A DNA stretch of 64,000 nucleotides, from NCBI GenBank assembly GCA_964461835.1, contig CAYWVO010000015.1, positions 1 through 64,000 of the forward strand, in the 5' to 3' direction. Shown piece by piece: positions 1 to 7,252 of this stretch. A program made the position numbers and the translations under genes. The DNA comes from CAYWVO01 sp964461835 (lineage in GTDB: Bacteria; Zixibacteria; MSB-5A5; WJJR01; JAJRUJ01). The notes under the pieces are model-generated. The model did no database searches, had not been told where the DNA came from, and saw nothing but the letters and a program-made list of their open reading frames with translations. Position 1 is the stretch's first letter. Each line of letters starts with the position of its first letter.

Positions 1-36
1 TTCAACCATGGATAATTCGTTTAATTCTCGAATCTT

Positions 37-113
<77 letters not shown>

Positions 114-291
114 CCAAGCTACTCCGCCGCGGCGGACTCCACCCCGCGGCCAGATACGTTCTATCGCACAATTGCTACGCAGAGTCAAGCGGTTAATTAA
201 GAAGTAATTGACAGAGAAGAGACTGTCTGTGCCAGGGAGGTATGGTGGAAATTCGGTTGACCTTGCGATACCGCCGAATCAGATTACAACC

Positions 292-1857
292 ATGAGCGGC
301 GAGCATTGGCGATATGATTTATTATTGAGTATTTCCGTCTTTCTATTCGTATTGCTCTTTGCAGGAAAAGCGGTCGCCTCAATCGACGAAGAAATTCCCC
401 TCGAATTATGGATCAACCGGACGTTTTCCCAACTGGTCAGTGGCGTGGGAACCGAGGGCCCTGAGGTGTTGGTCCATACGCGGCCATATACGCGGGAAAA
501 GGTTGCCAAATACCTGCACGCGCTCGCGCCGGATTCAGCCGAACTGGAACCGGGGTTGCGGATTTTGTATCGCCGGTTGCGTGATGAATTTGAGGCTGAT
601 ATTGCGGAATTTCGCCGGTATGAAGTCCATCATGTGCTCCGGTTCGGCGCGGAACCCTACGCGCTGGCTGAGCATACGGAGGACCGTCGCGGAATAAATC
701 GCGCCGGCGGATATATGTTTGCCTCGTTCGGGAAGACCGGTCGCTGGGTAGCGCGTTGCCGGGTTCGGCTGGACTCCGATGCCACGTATGATACCCGTCA
801 TCGAGGAATACGCTGGGAGGAACGACTGACCGGCAACGTGGATGACGCCTATCTCAAGGGAATCTGGGGATCGTGGGAATTGTTCTGGGGGCGGAATTTT
901 ACGAAATGGGGCCGTTCGGATCATGACGGGCTCCTGCTTTCCGGTTTTGCGCCACCACTTGATTATGCCAGAATTGCCTGGCGGCGGAGTCGGTTCCATT
1001 TTCAGTATTTCGTTGCGGTACTGGATGATCAATTCGGCCCCGGGGGCATACAAATAAATCGCTACTTGGCGGGCCATAGAGTTGATTTCCGACCCTGGCG
1101 CTGGCTGGAGCTGGCAGTCAGCGAAGTGGTGGTTTTTGGTGGAGCAGAGCAATCGCTAGAGTGGTATTACCTCAATCCCTTTCTTCCCTACTACTGGGAA
1201 CAACAAAACGAAGAACGGGACGACAATCCGCTGTGGAGCATGGAGTTTTCGATCTACCCGTATGGAGGCTGGGAGCTGTACGGCGAATTGCTGATCGATG
1301 ATTTCCAGATCGATTTCAGCAGCGAGCCACACCAAATCGGCGGTTTGGCCGGATTGCACATCACCGCGCCATTTGGTTTTTCGCGCAGCTATCATACGGT
1401 GGAATATTCACGGGTGAACACCTCGGTGTACGGTCAGAATGAAGAGGAAAACCGCTATTATTACCGTCGGGACCGAAACGGTCAAGTAATTCCGCTGGGA
1501 TCGCGCTACGGGCCGGACGTTGACCGGTTTTCCTACACGATGATGTATCGAGTAGCCGATTGGCTTGATCTCGGCGCAAGCGTTAGACGCCTTCGTCACG
1601 GACAATGGGATATCGAGACGCCACAACCAGGACCGGTGCCGTATGGCATCCCGTTTCCCTCGGGAATCGTCGATCGCCGCTGGGATGTCTCTCTGGAGAT
1701 CGACGGTCAATATCGCAACAATGTATTCGCACATATAGAGGTAGGATGGTCCCACCGGAAAAACGAGCAGCATATCCCGGACCGGCATAGTGACGTGCTG
1801 TTTATCAACGCCTCACTCAGCGGTAGTCTCTGGCAGGTATTTTCATGGCCGTGGTAG
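292..1857 (+). CDS. Outer membrane beta-barrel protein, Wzi-like (capsule assembly) family
   Basis: 521 residues from the ATG at 292. A hydrophobic stretch at about residues 9-28 ending in an Ala-rich site looks like a signal peptide. The body alternates polar and aromatic residues as in beta-strands. The central segment with a WGRNFTKWG motif, then LLLSGFAPPLDYAR, matches my memory of the Wzi-like barrel family, whose founding member helps anchor capsule polysaccharide at the outer membrane. Acceptance of that name is moderate; outer membrane barrel is safer. An upstream in-frame TTG at 208 and GTG at 229 would add up to 28 residues ahead of the signal peptide, so I prefer 292. The stop overlaps the start of ispE by 13 bases, suggesting co-transcription. 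Confidence 0.72.
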   Translation: MSGEHWRYDLLLSISVFLFVLLFAGKAVASIDEEIPLELWINRTFSQLVSGVGTEGPEVLVHTRPYTREKVAKYLHALAPDSAELEPGLRILYRRLRDEFEADIAEFRRYEVHHVLRFGAEPYALAEHTEDRRGINRAGGYMFASFGKTGRWVARCRVRLDSDATYDTRHRGIRWEERLTGNVDDAYLKGIWGSWELFWGRNFTKWGRSDHDGLLLSGFAPPLDYARIAWRRSRFHFQYFVAVLDDQFGPGGIQINRYLAGHRVDFRPWRWLELAVSEVVVFGGAEQSLEWYYLNPFLPYYWEQQNEERDDNPLWSMEFSIYPYGGWELYGELLIDDFQIDFSSEPHQIGGLAGLHITAPFGFSRSYHTVEYSRVNTSVYGQNEEENRYYYRRDRNGQVIPLGSRYGPDVDRFSYTMMYRVADWLDLGASVRRLRHGQWDIETPQPGPVPYGIPFPSGIVDRRWDVSLEIDGQYRNNVFAHIEVGWSHRKNEQHIPDRHSDVLFINASLSGSLWQVFSWPW

Positions 1858-2783
1858 ATCATGTTACGCTATATGCCGCCGCGAAAATTAATCTCAATTT
1901 GGCTGTGCTTGGTCGGTACCCCGACGGTTACCATGAGATATTCACCACGTTTCAGGCAATTGATCTCTGTGATACGCTGACGTTTGAGAAGCGCGAGACC
2001 GGCGGAATTCAGCTCGAATGTGAGCACCCCGATTTTCCCAATGATGAGACTAATTTGATTTACCAAGCGCTGCAGCGGGTACCGGATATGGGCGGGCCGC
2101 CGGTTCATGTGCGAGTGCACGTCGAGAAGCGGATTCCGATTGCTGCAGGGCTGGGAGGTGGTTCCGCCAATGCGGCGGCGGCGATCCGAGCCGCGGAGAT
2201 GCTCTACGGTCTGCGTTTGACGCCTGAGGAAACGCGTCGCTGGGCGACTGAATTGGGGGCGGATGTCCCGTTCTTTTTGGGGCCGGCGCAGGCGGAGGGA
2301 CGGGGGCGCGGGGATCAGCTGACTGAGGTTTCGTTTTACCACGATTATTGGATTGTGTTGGTTGATCCGGGAGTGTCCGTCTCGACGGGAGAAGTCTATC
2401 GCGCACTTGATTTAACCTTGACAAAACAAGACCACTCCGTTAGTTTTTCTCGTTGCCGGGATGGAGTAGACTTTTTTGCGCTCGTCGCCAGGGCAGGCAA
2501 TGATTTAATCCCGTCGGCGGTGCAGCTTTGCCCGGAGACGCGACGGGCGGTGCTTTTTTTGGAGGATTTGGGACCCGTTGCGGCACGGATGTCGGGAAGT
2601 GGTCCCTGCGTATTCGGCATCTTTGATGCAAAGCCGGATGTCGTATGTATTCGCCGATCGATGCCGTCTGATGCATGGAGTGTCCATGTGTGCCGGCCAC
2701 TCGCCGGTGTGCCGGTAGTTGGATTGGCAGGCCAGACCGGGGTGAATACCAACAGGCAAGGAGTCGATCGTGGAAATCACTGA
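1845..2783 (+). CDS. ispE: 4-diphosphocytidyl-2-C-methyl-D-erythritol kinase
   Basis: 312 residues, the usual family length. IspE phosphorylates CDP-methylerythritol in the non-mevalonate (MEP) isoprenoid pathway in the cytoplasm. GHMP-kinase signatures are clear: the N-terminal AAKINLNLAVLGRYPDGYHE, the ATP-binding Gly/Ser loop PIAAGLGGGSANAAAA near residue 100, and the C-terminal RMSGSGPCVFGIF. The start lies inside the 3' end of the barrel gene (13-base overlap) and its stop overlaps the spoVG start by 14 bases. The three genes are thus likely one translationally coupled unit; ispE-spoVG order is common in bacteria. Confidence 0.95.
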   Translation: MAVVDHVTLYAAAKINLNLAVLGRYPDGYHEIFTTFQAIDLCDTLTFEKRETGGIQLECEHPDFPNDETNLIYQALQRVPDMGGPPVHVRVHVEKRIPIAAGLGGGSANAAAAIRAAEMLYGLRLTPEETRRWATELGADVPFFLGPAQAEGRGRGDQLTEVSFYHDYWIVLVDPGVSVSTGEVYRALDLTLTKQDHSVSFSRCRDGVDFFALVARAGNDLIPSAVQLCPETRRAVLFLEDLGPVAARMSGSGPCVFGIFDAKPDVVCIRRSMPSDAWSVHVCRPLAGVPVVGLAGQTGVNTNRQGVDRGNH

Positions 2784-3135
2784 AGTGCGCGTCACCTTGA
2801 GGAACGAGGAGAAACTCAAGGCATTTGCCAATGTTACCTTCGACGGCGAATTCGTGATTCGCGGATTGAAAGTCATCCTGGGTAACAAAGGGTATTTTGT
2901 CTCGATGCCCTCCCGGAAGCGCGCCGACGGCACCCACCAGGACATTGCGCATCCCATCAACAATGCCATGCGCAAGAGAATTGAGGACAAGGTCTTGGCG
3001 GCGTACGAACGGGAGCTCAAAGCGGAGACTGAACGGGCGACCACGGAGGGGCCGATGGAAGGCGAGACGTCCACGACGCCTCACGATGAAGCCGGAATCT
3101 CGGCGGGGGAACCTCCCGGCGGGGAAACGTCCTGA
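2770..3135 (+). CDS. spoVG: SpoVG family protein
   Basis: 121 residues beginning at a GTG inside the end of ispE. The first 85 residues match SpoVG: MEITEVRVTLRN, then a core with GFVSMPSRK-like residues (here GYFVSMPSRKRADG) and the conserved HPINNAMRKRIE. SpoVG proteins are small nucleic-acid-binding regulators first described in Bacillus sporulation and found widely in non-sporulating bacteria, often next to ispE or glmU as here. The last 35 residues are acidic and Gly/Ser/Thr-rich, probably disordered, and look lineage-specific. Confidence 0.93.
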   Translation: MEITEVRVTLRNEEKLKAFANVTFDGEFVIRGLKVILGNKGYFVSMPSRKRADGTHQDIAHPINNAMRKRIEDKVLAAYERELKAETERATTEGPMEGETSTTPHDEAGISAGEPPGGETS

Positions 3136-3198
3136 GGTCCGGTTGCGTCCAACGAATCGTACTTGCGAAACGAAAAGAGTGTAGCAGGGGAACAATTC

Positions 3199-3273
3199 TG
3201 GGGCGTCGTCAAGTGGTAAGACACAAGCCTTTGGAGCTTGCATTCCCAGGTTCGAATCCTGGCGCCCCAGCCA
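3199..3273 (+). tRNA. tRNA-Gln (TTG anticodon)
   Basis: A 75-nt cloverleaf with acceptor stem TGGGGCG/CGCCCCA, anticodon loop CTTTGGA giving anticodon TTG (Gln, CAA codon), T-arm CCAGG-TTCGAAT-CCTGG, discriminator G and encoded CCA at 3271-3273. It sits between spoVG and prs in the same direction. Confidence 0.95.
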
Positions 3274-3333
3274 AATCAACCGATATCCTTTCGCCCAATC
3301 ACGAACCCGGAACATTTCACGGAAATTGCCTCT

Positions 3334-4287
3334 ATGCCCTATGAGCTAAAGATTGTCAGCGGGAATGCCAATCGGCCTCTCGCCGAGAAAATTGCAGAAA
3401 GCGCCAAGATGCGCTTGGCTGCCTGCGAAGTACGGCGGTTTTCCGACGGGGAGCTTTTTGCCCAGATCAACGAAAACGTCCGTGGCACCGATCTGTTCAT
3501 TGTCCAGTCCACCAACCCGCCCAGTGAGAACTTGATGGAGTTGTTGATGTTGATCGACGCGGGACGGCGGGCGTCGGCGGCGCGGATTACGGCGGTAATC
3601 CCTTACTTCGGGTACGCGCGTTCCGACCGTAAGACCGAGCCACGGGTCTCGATTGCGGCGAAACTGGTGGCCAATTTGATTGTCGCCGCCGGGGCCGACC
3701 GGGTGCTGACCATGGATTTGCACGCCTCCCAGATTCAGGGTTTTTTTGATATCCCGGCCGATCACCTGTACTCCTCGCTGATTTTCGATGAGTATTTTCA
3801 CAAGGAGATGAAAATCAAGGAGCCGGCGGTGGTCTCGCCGGACGTGGGCTCGATCAAGATGGCGCGGGCGTTCGCCAAGACCTTAAACGGCTCCCTGGCG
3901 ATTGTCGATAAACGGCGACCATCGGCCAACCATGCCGAGGTGATGCATATTATCGGGAACGTGACCGATCTTCCCGCGATCCTCAGGGATGATATGGTGG
4001 ACACGGCGGGAACGATCACCGAGGCGGCAATGGCGGTCAAGGAAAAGGGCGCCCGGGACGTGTACGCCTGTTGTACGCATCCGGTGCTGTCCGGCAAGTC
4101 TCTGGAGCGGATCGAGAAATCGCCGATTGAAAAAATGGTTGTTTCTGACACCATTGATTTGTCGCAGAAGCAATTGCCGGCTAAAATAGTGGTCGTGACC
4201 TGTGCGGCGTTGTTTGCGCAGGCGATTAAGCGGATCCATGGCGAAGAGACCATCTCCGAAATGTTCCGGGGCCTGGCGCCGGAGTGA
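3334..4287 (+). CDS. prs: Ribose-phosphate pyrophosphokinase (PRPP synthetase)
   Basis: 317 residues, the standard length. The enzyme makes PRPP from ribose 5-phosphate and ATP for purine, pyrimidine, His, Trp and NAD synthesis. The flexible ATP loop ends in YFGYARSDRK, the divalent-metal/active-site motif reads VLTMDLHASQIQGFF, and the PRPP-binding loop reads DDMVDTAGTI. The ATG at 3334 begins MPYELKIVSGNANRPLA as in the family; the longer in-frame reading from 3238 would run through tRNA-Gln and is not credible. It is followed by a palindrome-rich spacer and rplY, a common prs-rplY order. Confidence 0.96.
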   Translation: MPYELKIVSGNANRPLAEKIAESAKMRLAACEVRRFSDGELFAQINENVRGTDLFIVQSTNPPSENLMELLMLIDAGRRASAARITAVIPYFGYARSDRKTEPRVSIAAKLVANLIVAAGADRVLTMDLHASQIQGFFDIPADHLYSSLIFDEYFHKEMKIKEPAVVSPDVGSIKMARAFAKTLNGSLAIVDKRRPSANHAEVMHIIGNVTDLPAILRDDMVDTAGTITEAAMAVKEKGARDVYACCTHPVLSGKSLERIEKSPIEKMVVSDTIDLSQKQLPAKIVVVTCAALFAQAIKRIHGEETISEMFRGLAPE

Positions 4288-4340
4288 CAAATATCCTGTA
4301 AAGGGTAGCGTAGGCTGATCGAGTATTGATTATATTTTTT

Positions 4341-4595
4341 GGGTGGCCCACCCTTTCGGTGGGATGCGCAAAACGTTCGAAGTTAATGTAGGTCGAAACC
4401 CCTGAGTTCGCCGGAGGCGAACGTGGTTTCGACGCCAGGAGAAAGAAGAGCAGTGCGGAGGTAATGGGTACCCCACCTATAGCGAGGAGTCCTGCGGACT
4501 CCGAACGGCAGGTGGGTCGGTAAAGATCGGCATTAAGCGGTACCAACCCACCCGACGCATCCGGCGCTAGTCGCGCCGGCCGCTCTGGGTGGGGT
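4341..4595. repeat. Tandem nested palindromes between prs and rplY
   Basis: The 389-base gap 4288-4676 holds no gene but a run of hairpins, each with an outer and an inner stem. Seen directly: CCACCC-type stem 4347-4352/4358-4363; outer GTCGAAACC 4392-4400 with GGTTTCGAC 4425-4433 enclosing GTTCGCC 4406-4412 / GGCGAAC 4416-4422; outer CCCACCT 4472-4478 with AGGTGGG 4510-4516 enclosing GGAGTCC 4486-4492 / GGACTCC 4496-4502; outer CCCACCC 4547-4553 with GGGTGGG 4587-4593 enclosing CCGGCGC 4561-4567 / GCGCCGG 4573-4579. The design resembles REP/BIME-type intergenic elements. No T-run follows any stem, so they are not simple terminators. Confidence 0.75.
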
Positions 4596-4676
4596 AGAAG
4601 GAAGCACAATAAAAGAGCAACACAGCAGGTAACACGAGAGGCCGGTAGTGGCCGGAAGGTAGTGTTGAGGTGACCC

Positions 4677-5378
4677 ATGAAAACGATTGATCTGCAGGCA
4701 AAGAAACGTGATCGCAAAGGCAAGGGCCCGGCGCGCCGCTGTCGCGCGGACGGCCGTATCCCGGGCGTGTTGTATGGGGTGGATATCGACCCGGTGCCCC
4801 TCTCGATTCCCACGCTCGATTTTATGAACGCCGCCCGGGCGGAAAACGCGGTGCGGCTGATGGTCAGTTTGCAGTTTGACGGGGGCGCGGATGAACGGCT
4901 GGCCCTGGTGCGGGATGTGCAGCGCGATCCGGTTAATGGCAAGATTCAGCATATTGATTTTCTTCATGTCTCGCCGAAACGCAAGCTCACACTCCGGGTG
5001 CCAGTCGTGGTCAAAGGGGTTCCCGAGGGGGTGAAAGCCGGCGGGGTGCTGCAGCACATTATGCGTGAGATCGAGATCGAATGCCTGCCGAAAGATATTC
5101 CGGAGAAGTTTGAGGTCGATGTCACGGAGCTGAATATCGGCGATGCGATTCACGTGAGTGATTTGCAGATGGAGAATATTGAGATTCTCGCCGAAGAGCG
5201 CCGCGCAATTGTCTCGGTGGTGCCACCGACCGTAATTAAGGAGCCGACCCCGACCACTGATGTTGAAGCGGATGCCGCCGGCGAACCGGAACTGGTCGGT
5301 GAGGAAGCCGAGGGTGAAGGTGAGGCGGAAGGCGAAGGAAAGGCCGAAGGCGAAGGCGAGAAGAAAGAAGAGAAATAA
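4677..5378 (+). CDS. rplY: Large ribosomal subunit protein bL25 (CTC/TL5 long form)
   Basis: 233 residues. The N-terminal about 95 residues form the 5S-rRNA-binding L25 domain (start MKTIDLQAKKRDRKGKGPAR, then RIPGVLYG), and the rest is the C-terminal CTC-type beta domain (VPVVVKGVPEGVKAGGVL). The last 35 residues are a low-complexity Glu/Gly/Ala/Lys tail, as often seen in long L25 proteins. The usual partner pth does not follow; a strong terminator does, and then an unrelated NTPase gene. Confidence 0.95.
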   Translation: MKTIDLQAKKRDRKGKGPARRCRADGRIPGVLYGVDIDPVPLSIPTLDFMNAARAENAVRLMVSLQFDGGADERLALVRDVQRDPVNGKIQHIDFLHVSPKRKLTLRVPVVVKGVPEGVKAGGVLQHIMREIEIECLPKDIPEKFEVDVTELNIGDAIHVSDLQMENIEILAEERRAIVSVVPPTVIKEPTPTTDVEADAAGEPELVGEEAEGEGEAEGEGKAEGEGEKKEEK

Positions 5379-5407
5379 CCAGCTCGCTGAACAATGTATA
5401 CTCATCA

Positions 5408-5437
5408 CGCCCCCGAGGATTCGGGGGCGTTTTTTTG
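5408..5437 (+). terminator. Rho-independent terminator after rplY
   Basis: A GC-rich stem CGCCCCCGA/TCGGGGGCG with a four-base loop is followed by a run of seven T (5430-5436). It closes the prs-rplY unit. Confidence 0.9.
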
Positions 5438-5515
5438 TGTGGGAAAAGGGCTCGCTGCTGCTTGCTCGGCTGGTAAGAAGTTGCTATCTTGTTGGTGCTT
5501 GTTTGGAGATGCACC

Positions 5516-7252
5516 ATGTTTGATGTGAAGGTCTCAGTCTCACTATTCAAAGAACTTAAACTCAGTCGCAGGAAGCACGCAGGAGTTGCCTACCTCGGAC
5601 CCGGCTCCGAAAAGCTCTACGGTACACATCCGCAGGAACTGGTCATCCCCTGGCAAACTGAGATAAATCCGAACGCCGATATCTTCACACTCCTGCACTG
5701 GCGGTCGTGTTTATCGGGTTTCTATGGACGGGACGAGGAAGAATCGGAATTAATGGGATGGGCGAATAGCGATTCCGATGTTTCCCTGAAGTTCATCTGC
5801 GCTGACGGGGGCGTCGGCAAGACCAGGCTGGCGGCGGAGCTTGCCACCAAACTGCGCGATCAGCATAACTGGGGCGCCGGTTTTGTTGACTTGCGCAAGG
5901 CCCAGTCGTTTGCCTTACGCAAAAAAGGGACACTGCTGGTAATTGACTACCCCGAAGAAAATCGTGCGGGGGTTGAGGATTTCCTAAAAGATTTGGCAGG
6001 AATCGGTGATGTTGGTCGGTTACGCATTCTAATTCTCACCCGCCAACCGCTTGAGGCATGGATCCCGGTAATCAATAATTGTAATGTCAATGTATTTCAC
6101 GATCCGCTGCCTTTGAATTTGGGCAAATTAACGGCGCCGCCGGCACATGAACTCTATAATTCGGTCTTAGAGAGGGCAGCTATGCATTTCGCAACCTCAC
6201 CGGCGCCATTATCGCCGGAGGCACTGGCTGCCTGGCTGAAAGAGGGGGAAGTACACGCGCGACCGTTGTTCACGGTCGCCGCAGCCGTATATGATGCCCT
6301 ACACCCCGATGATCCCGCAGTGAAATACGAAAAAACGGAGATAATTGAATCTCTAGTAGAAAGGGAATTGAAACGCCTGCGCAATCTGGGCCAAGAACAC
6401 GGGTGCGAAGACGAATACGTCTTCGCGCGTGTGCTGGCTTTGGCGGCGTTTGATGATCCGCTTTCTGTTGAGCGAGTGCGCGAATTGGCGGAGATTCCGG
6501 AGCTTCGCCTGGGTTTCCCGGCGGGGAGTGATCCTGGGTTGAAGCTGAAAAACTCAGGTCTGGTGCAGGATGGCGTAATTCCGGCTCCCAAGCCCGATAT
6601 CGTCACTGCCGCATTCGTGGTGGCTGTGCTGCGGGAAGAGCCGGCCACGGCGCCAGAGGTGATTTGGCAGGGCTTGGAACGTGATTTTGGTCGAAACGCC
6701 ATCTCATTCACGCGTCTTTGTCATGACGCCGAAGCGGTATTGGGCATTCACGAATATCGAGTCAGCGCGTGGCTGGCCGAAGGGGTGCGGGGTAACTTGT
6801 CGCGATGTGCGCTCCTTGATGATACTATTACCGAACCACCCATTCCCAGGGCCTGCATCGCGGCCGCCATCGAAGTGGATAACACTTACTTACACGAAGC
6901 GACAGAAGACGAGGACCGGGCGCGTTTACTTAACAACCTCTCCAATCATTTAAGCGAAGATGGACAACATGCGGAGGCGTTGGCGGCGGTTGCGGAAGCA
7001 GTGGATTTATCTCGTGAGTTGGCGCGGGGGAATCCGGCGCGGTTTAATCCGGACCTGGCGAGTAGCCTGGGGTCACAGGGGACTATTCTGCGAAAATCCG
7101 GCAAGGTTCGGGAGGCGCTGGCTGCATTTCAGGAAGGTGCCGAATTGACTCGTCCGTACGCCGAAGCCAATCCCCAAAGTCCAATCGCTAAACTCCATGC
7201 TGGGCTAATGGCGGACCTGGAACAAACCCAAGAGGAATTGAACTCCTCCTAA
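5516..7252 (+). CDS. STAND-like P-loop NTPase with C-terminal TPR repeats
   Basis: 578 residues from the ATG at 5516, which has GGAG seven bases upstream; the in-frame ATG at 5489 has no such site. A P-loop GGVGKT lies at about residues 97-105 and a Walker B LLVIDYPEE at about 140-148, followed by a LTRQPLEAW stretch resembling sensor 1 of STAND/NB-ARC ATPases. A helical middle region leads to two TPR-like units near the C-terminus (LSEDGQHAEALAAVAEAV and LRKSGKVREALAAFQEGA). No signal peptide or membrane segment, so cytoplasmic. The first about 90 residues are unrecognised. STAND proteins act as ligand-triggered switches in regulation or phage defence; the role here is unknown. It is monocistronic and overlaps the convergent receptor gene by 4 bases. 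Confidence 0.78.
   Translation: MFDVKVSVSLFKELKLSRRKHAGVAYLGPGSEKLYGTHPQELVIPWQTEINPNADIFTLLHWRSCLSGFYGRDEEESELMGWANSDSDVSLKFICADGGVGKTRLAAELATKLRDQHNWGAGFVDLRKAQSFALRKKGTLLVIDYPEENRAGVEDFLKDLAGIGDVGRLRILILTRQPLEAWIPVINNCNVNVFHDPLPLNLGKLTAPPAHELYNSVLERAAMHFATSPAPLSPEALAAWLKEGEVHARPLFTVAAAVYDALHPDDPAVKYEKTEIIESLVERELKRLRNLGQEHGCEDEYVFARVLALAAFDDPLSVERVRELAEIPELRLGFPAGSDPGLKLKNSGLVQDGVIPAPKPDIVTAAFVVAVLREEPATAPEVIWQGLERDFGRNAISFTRLCHDAEAVLGIHEYRVSAWLAEGVRGNLSRCALLDDTITEPPIPRACIAAAIEVDNTYLHEATEDEDRARLLNNLSNHLSEDGQHAEALAAVAEAVDLSRELARGNPARFNPDLASSLGSQGTILRKSGKVREALAAFQEGAELTRPYAEANPQSPIAKLHAGLMADLEQTQEELNSS

Noticed and set aside
2440..3315. Minus-strand frame over ispE, spoVG and tRNA-Gln
   Set aside because: Crosses three genes with clear identities, including a tRNA; no coding features.
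4341..4363. Hairpin after prs as a terminator
   Set aside because: The T-rich stretch lies upstream of, not after, the stem, and other palindromes follow; better seen as part of the repeat run.
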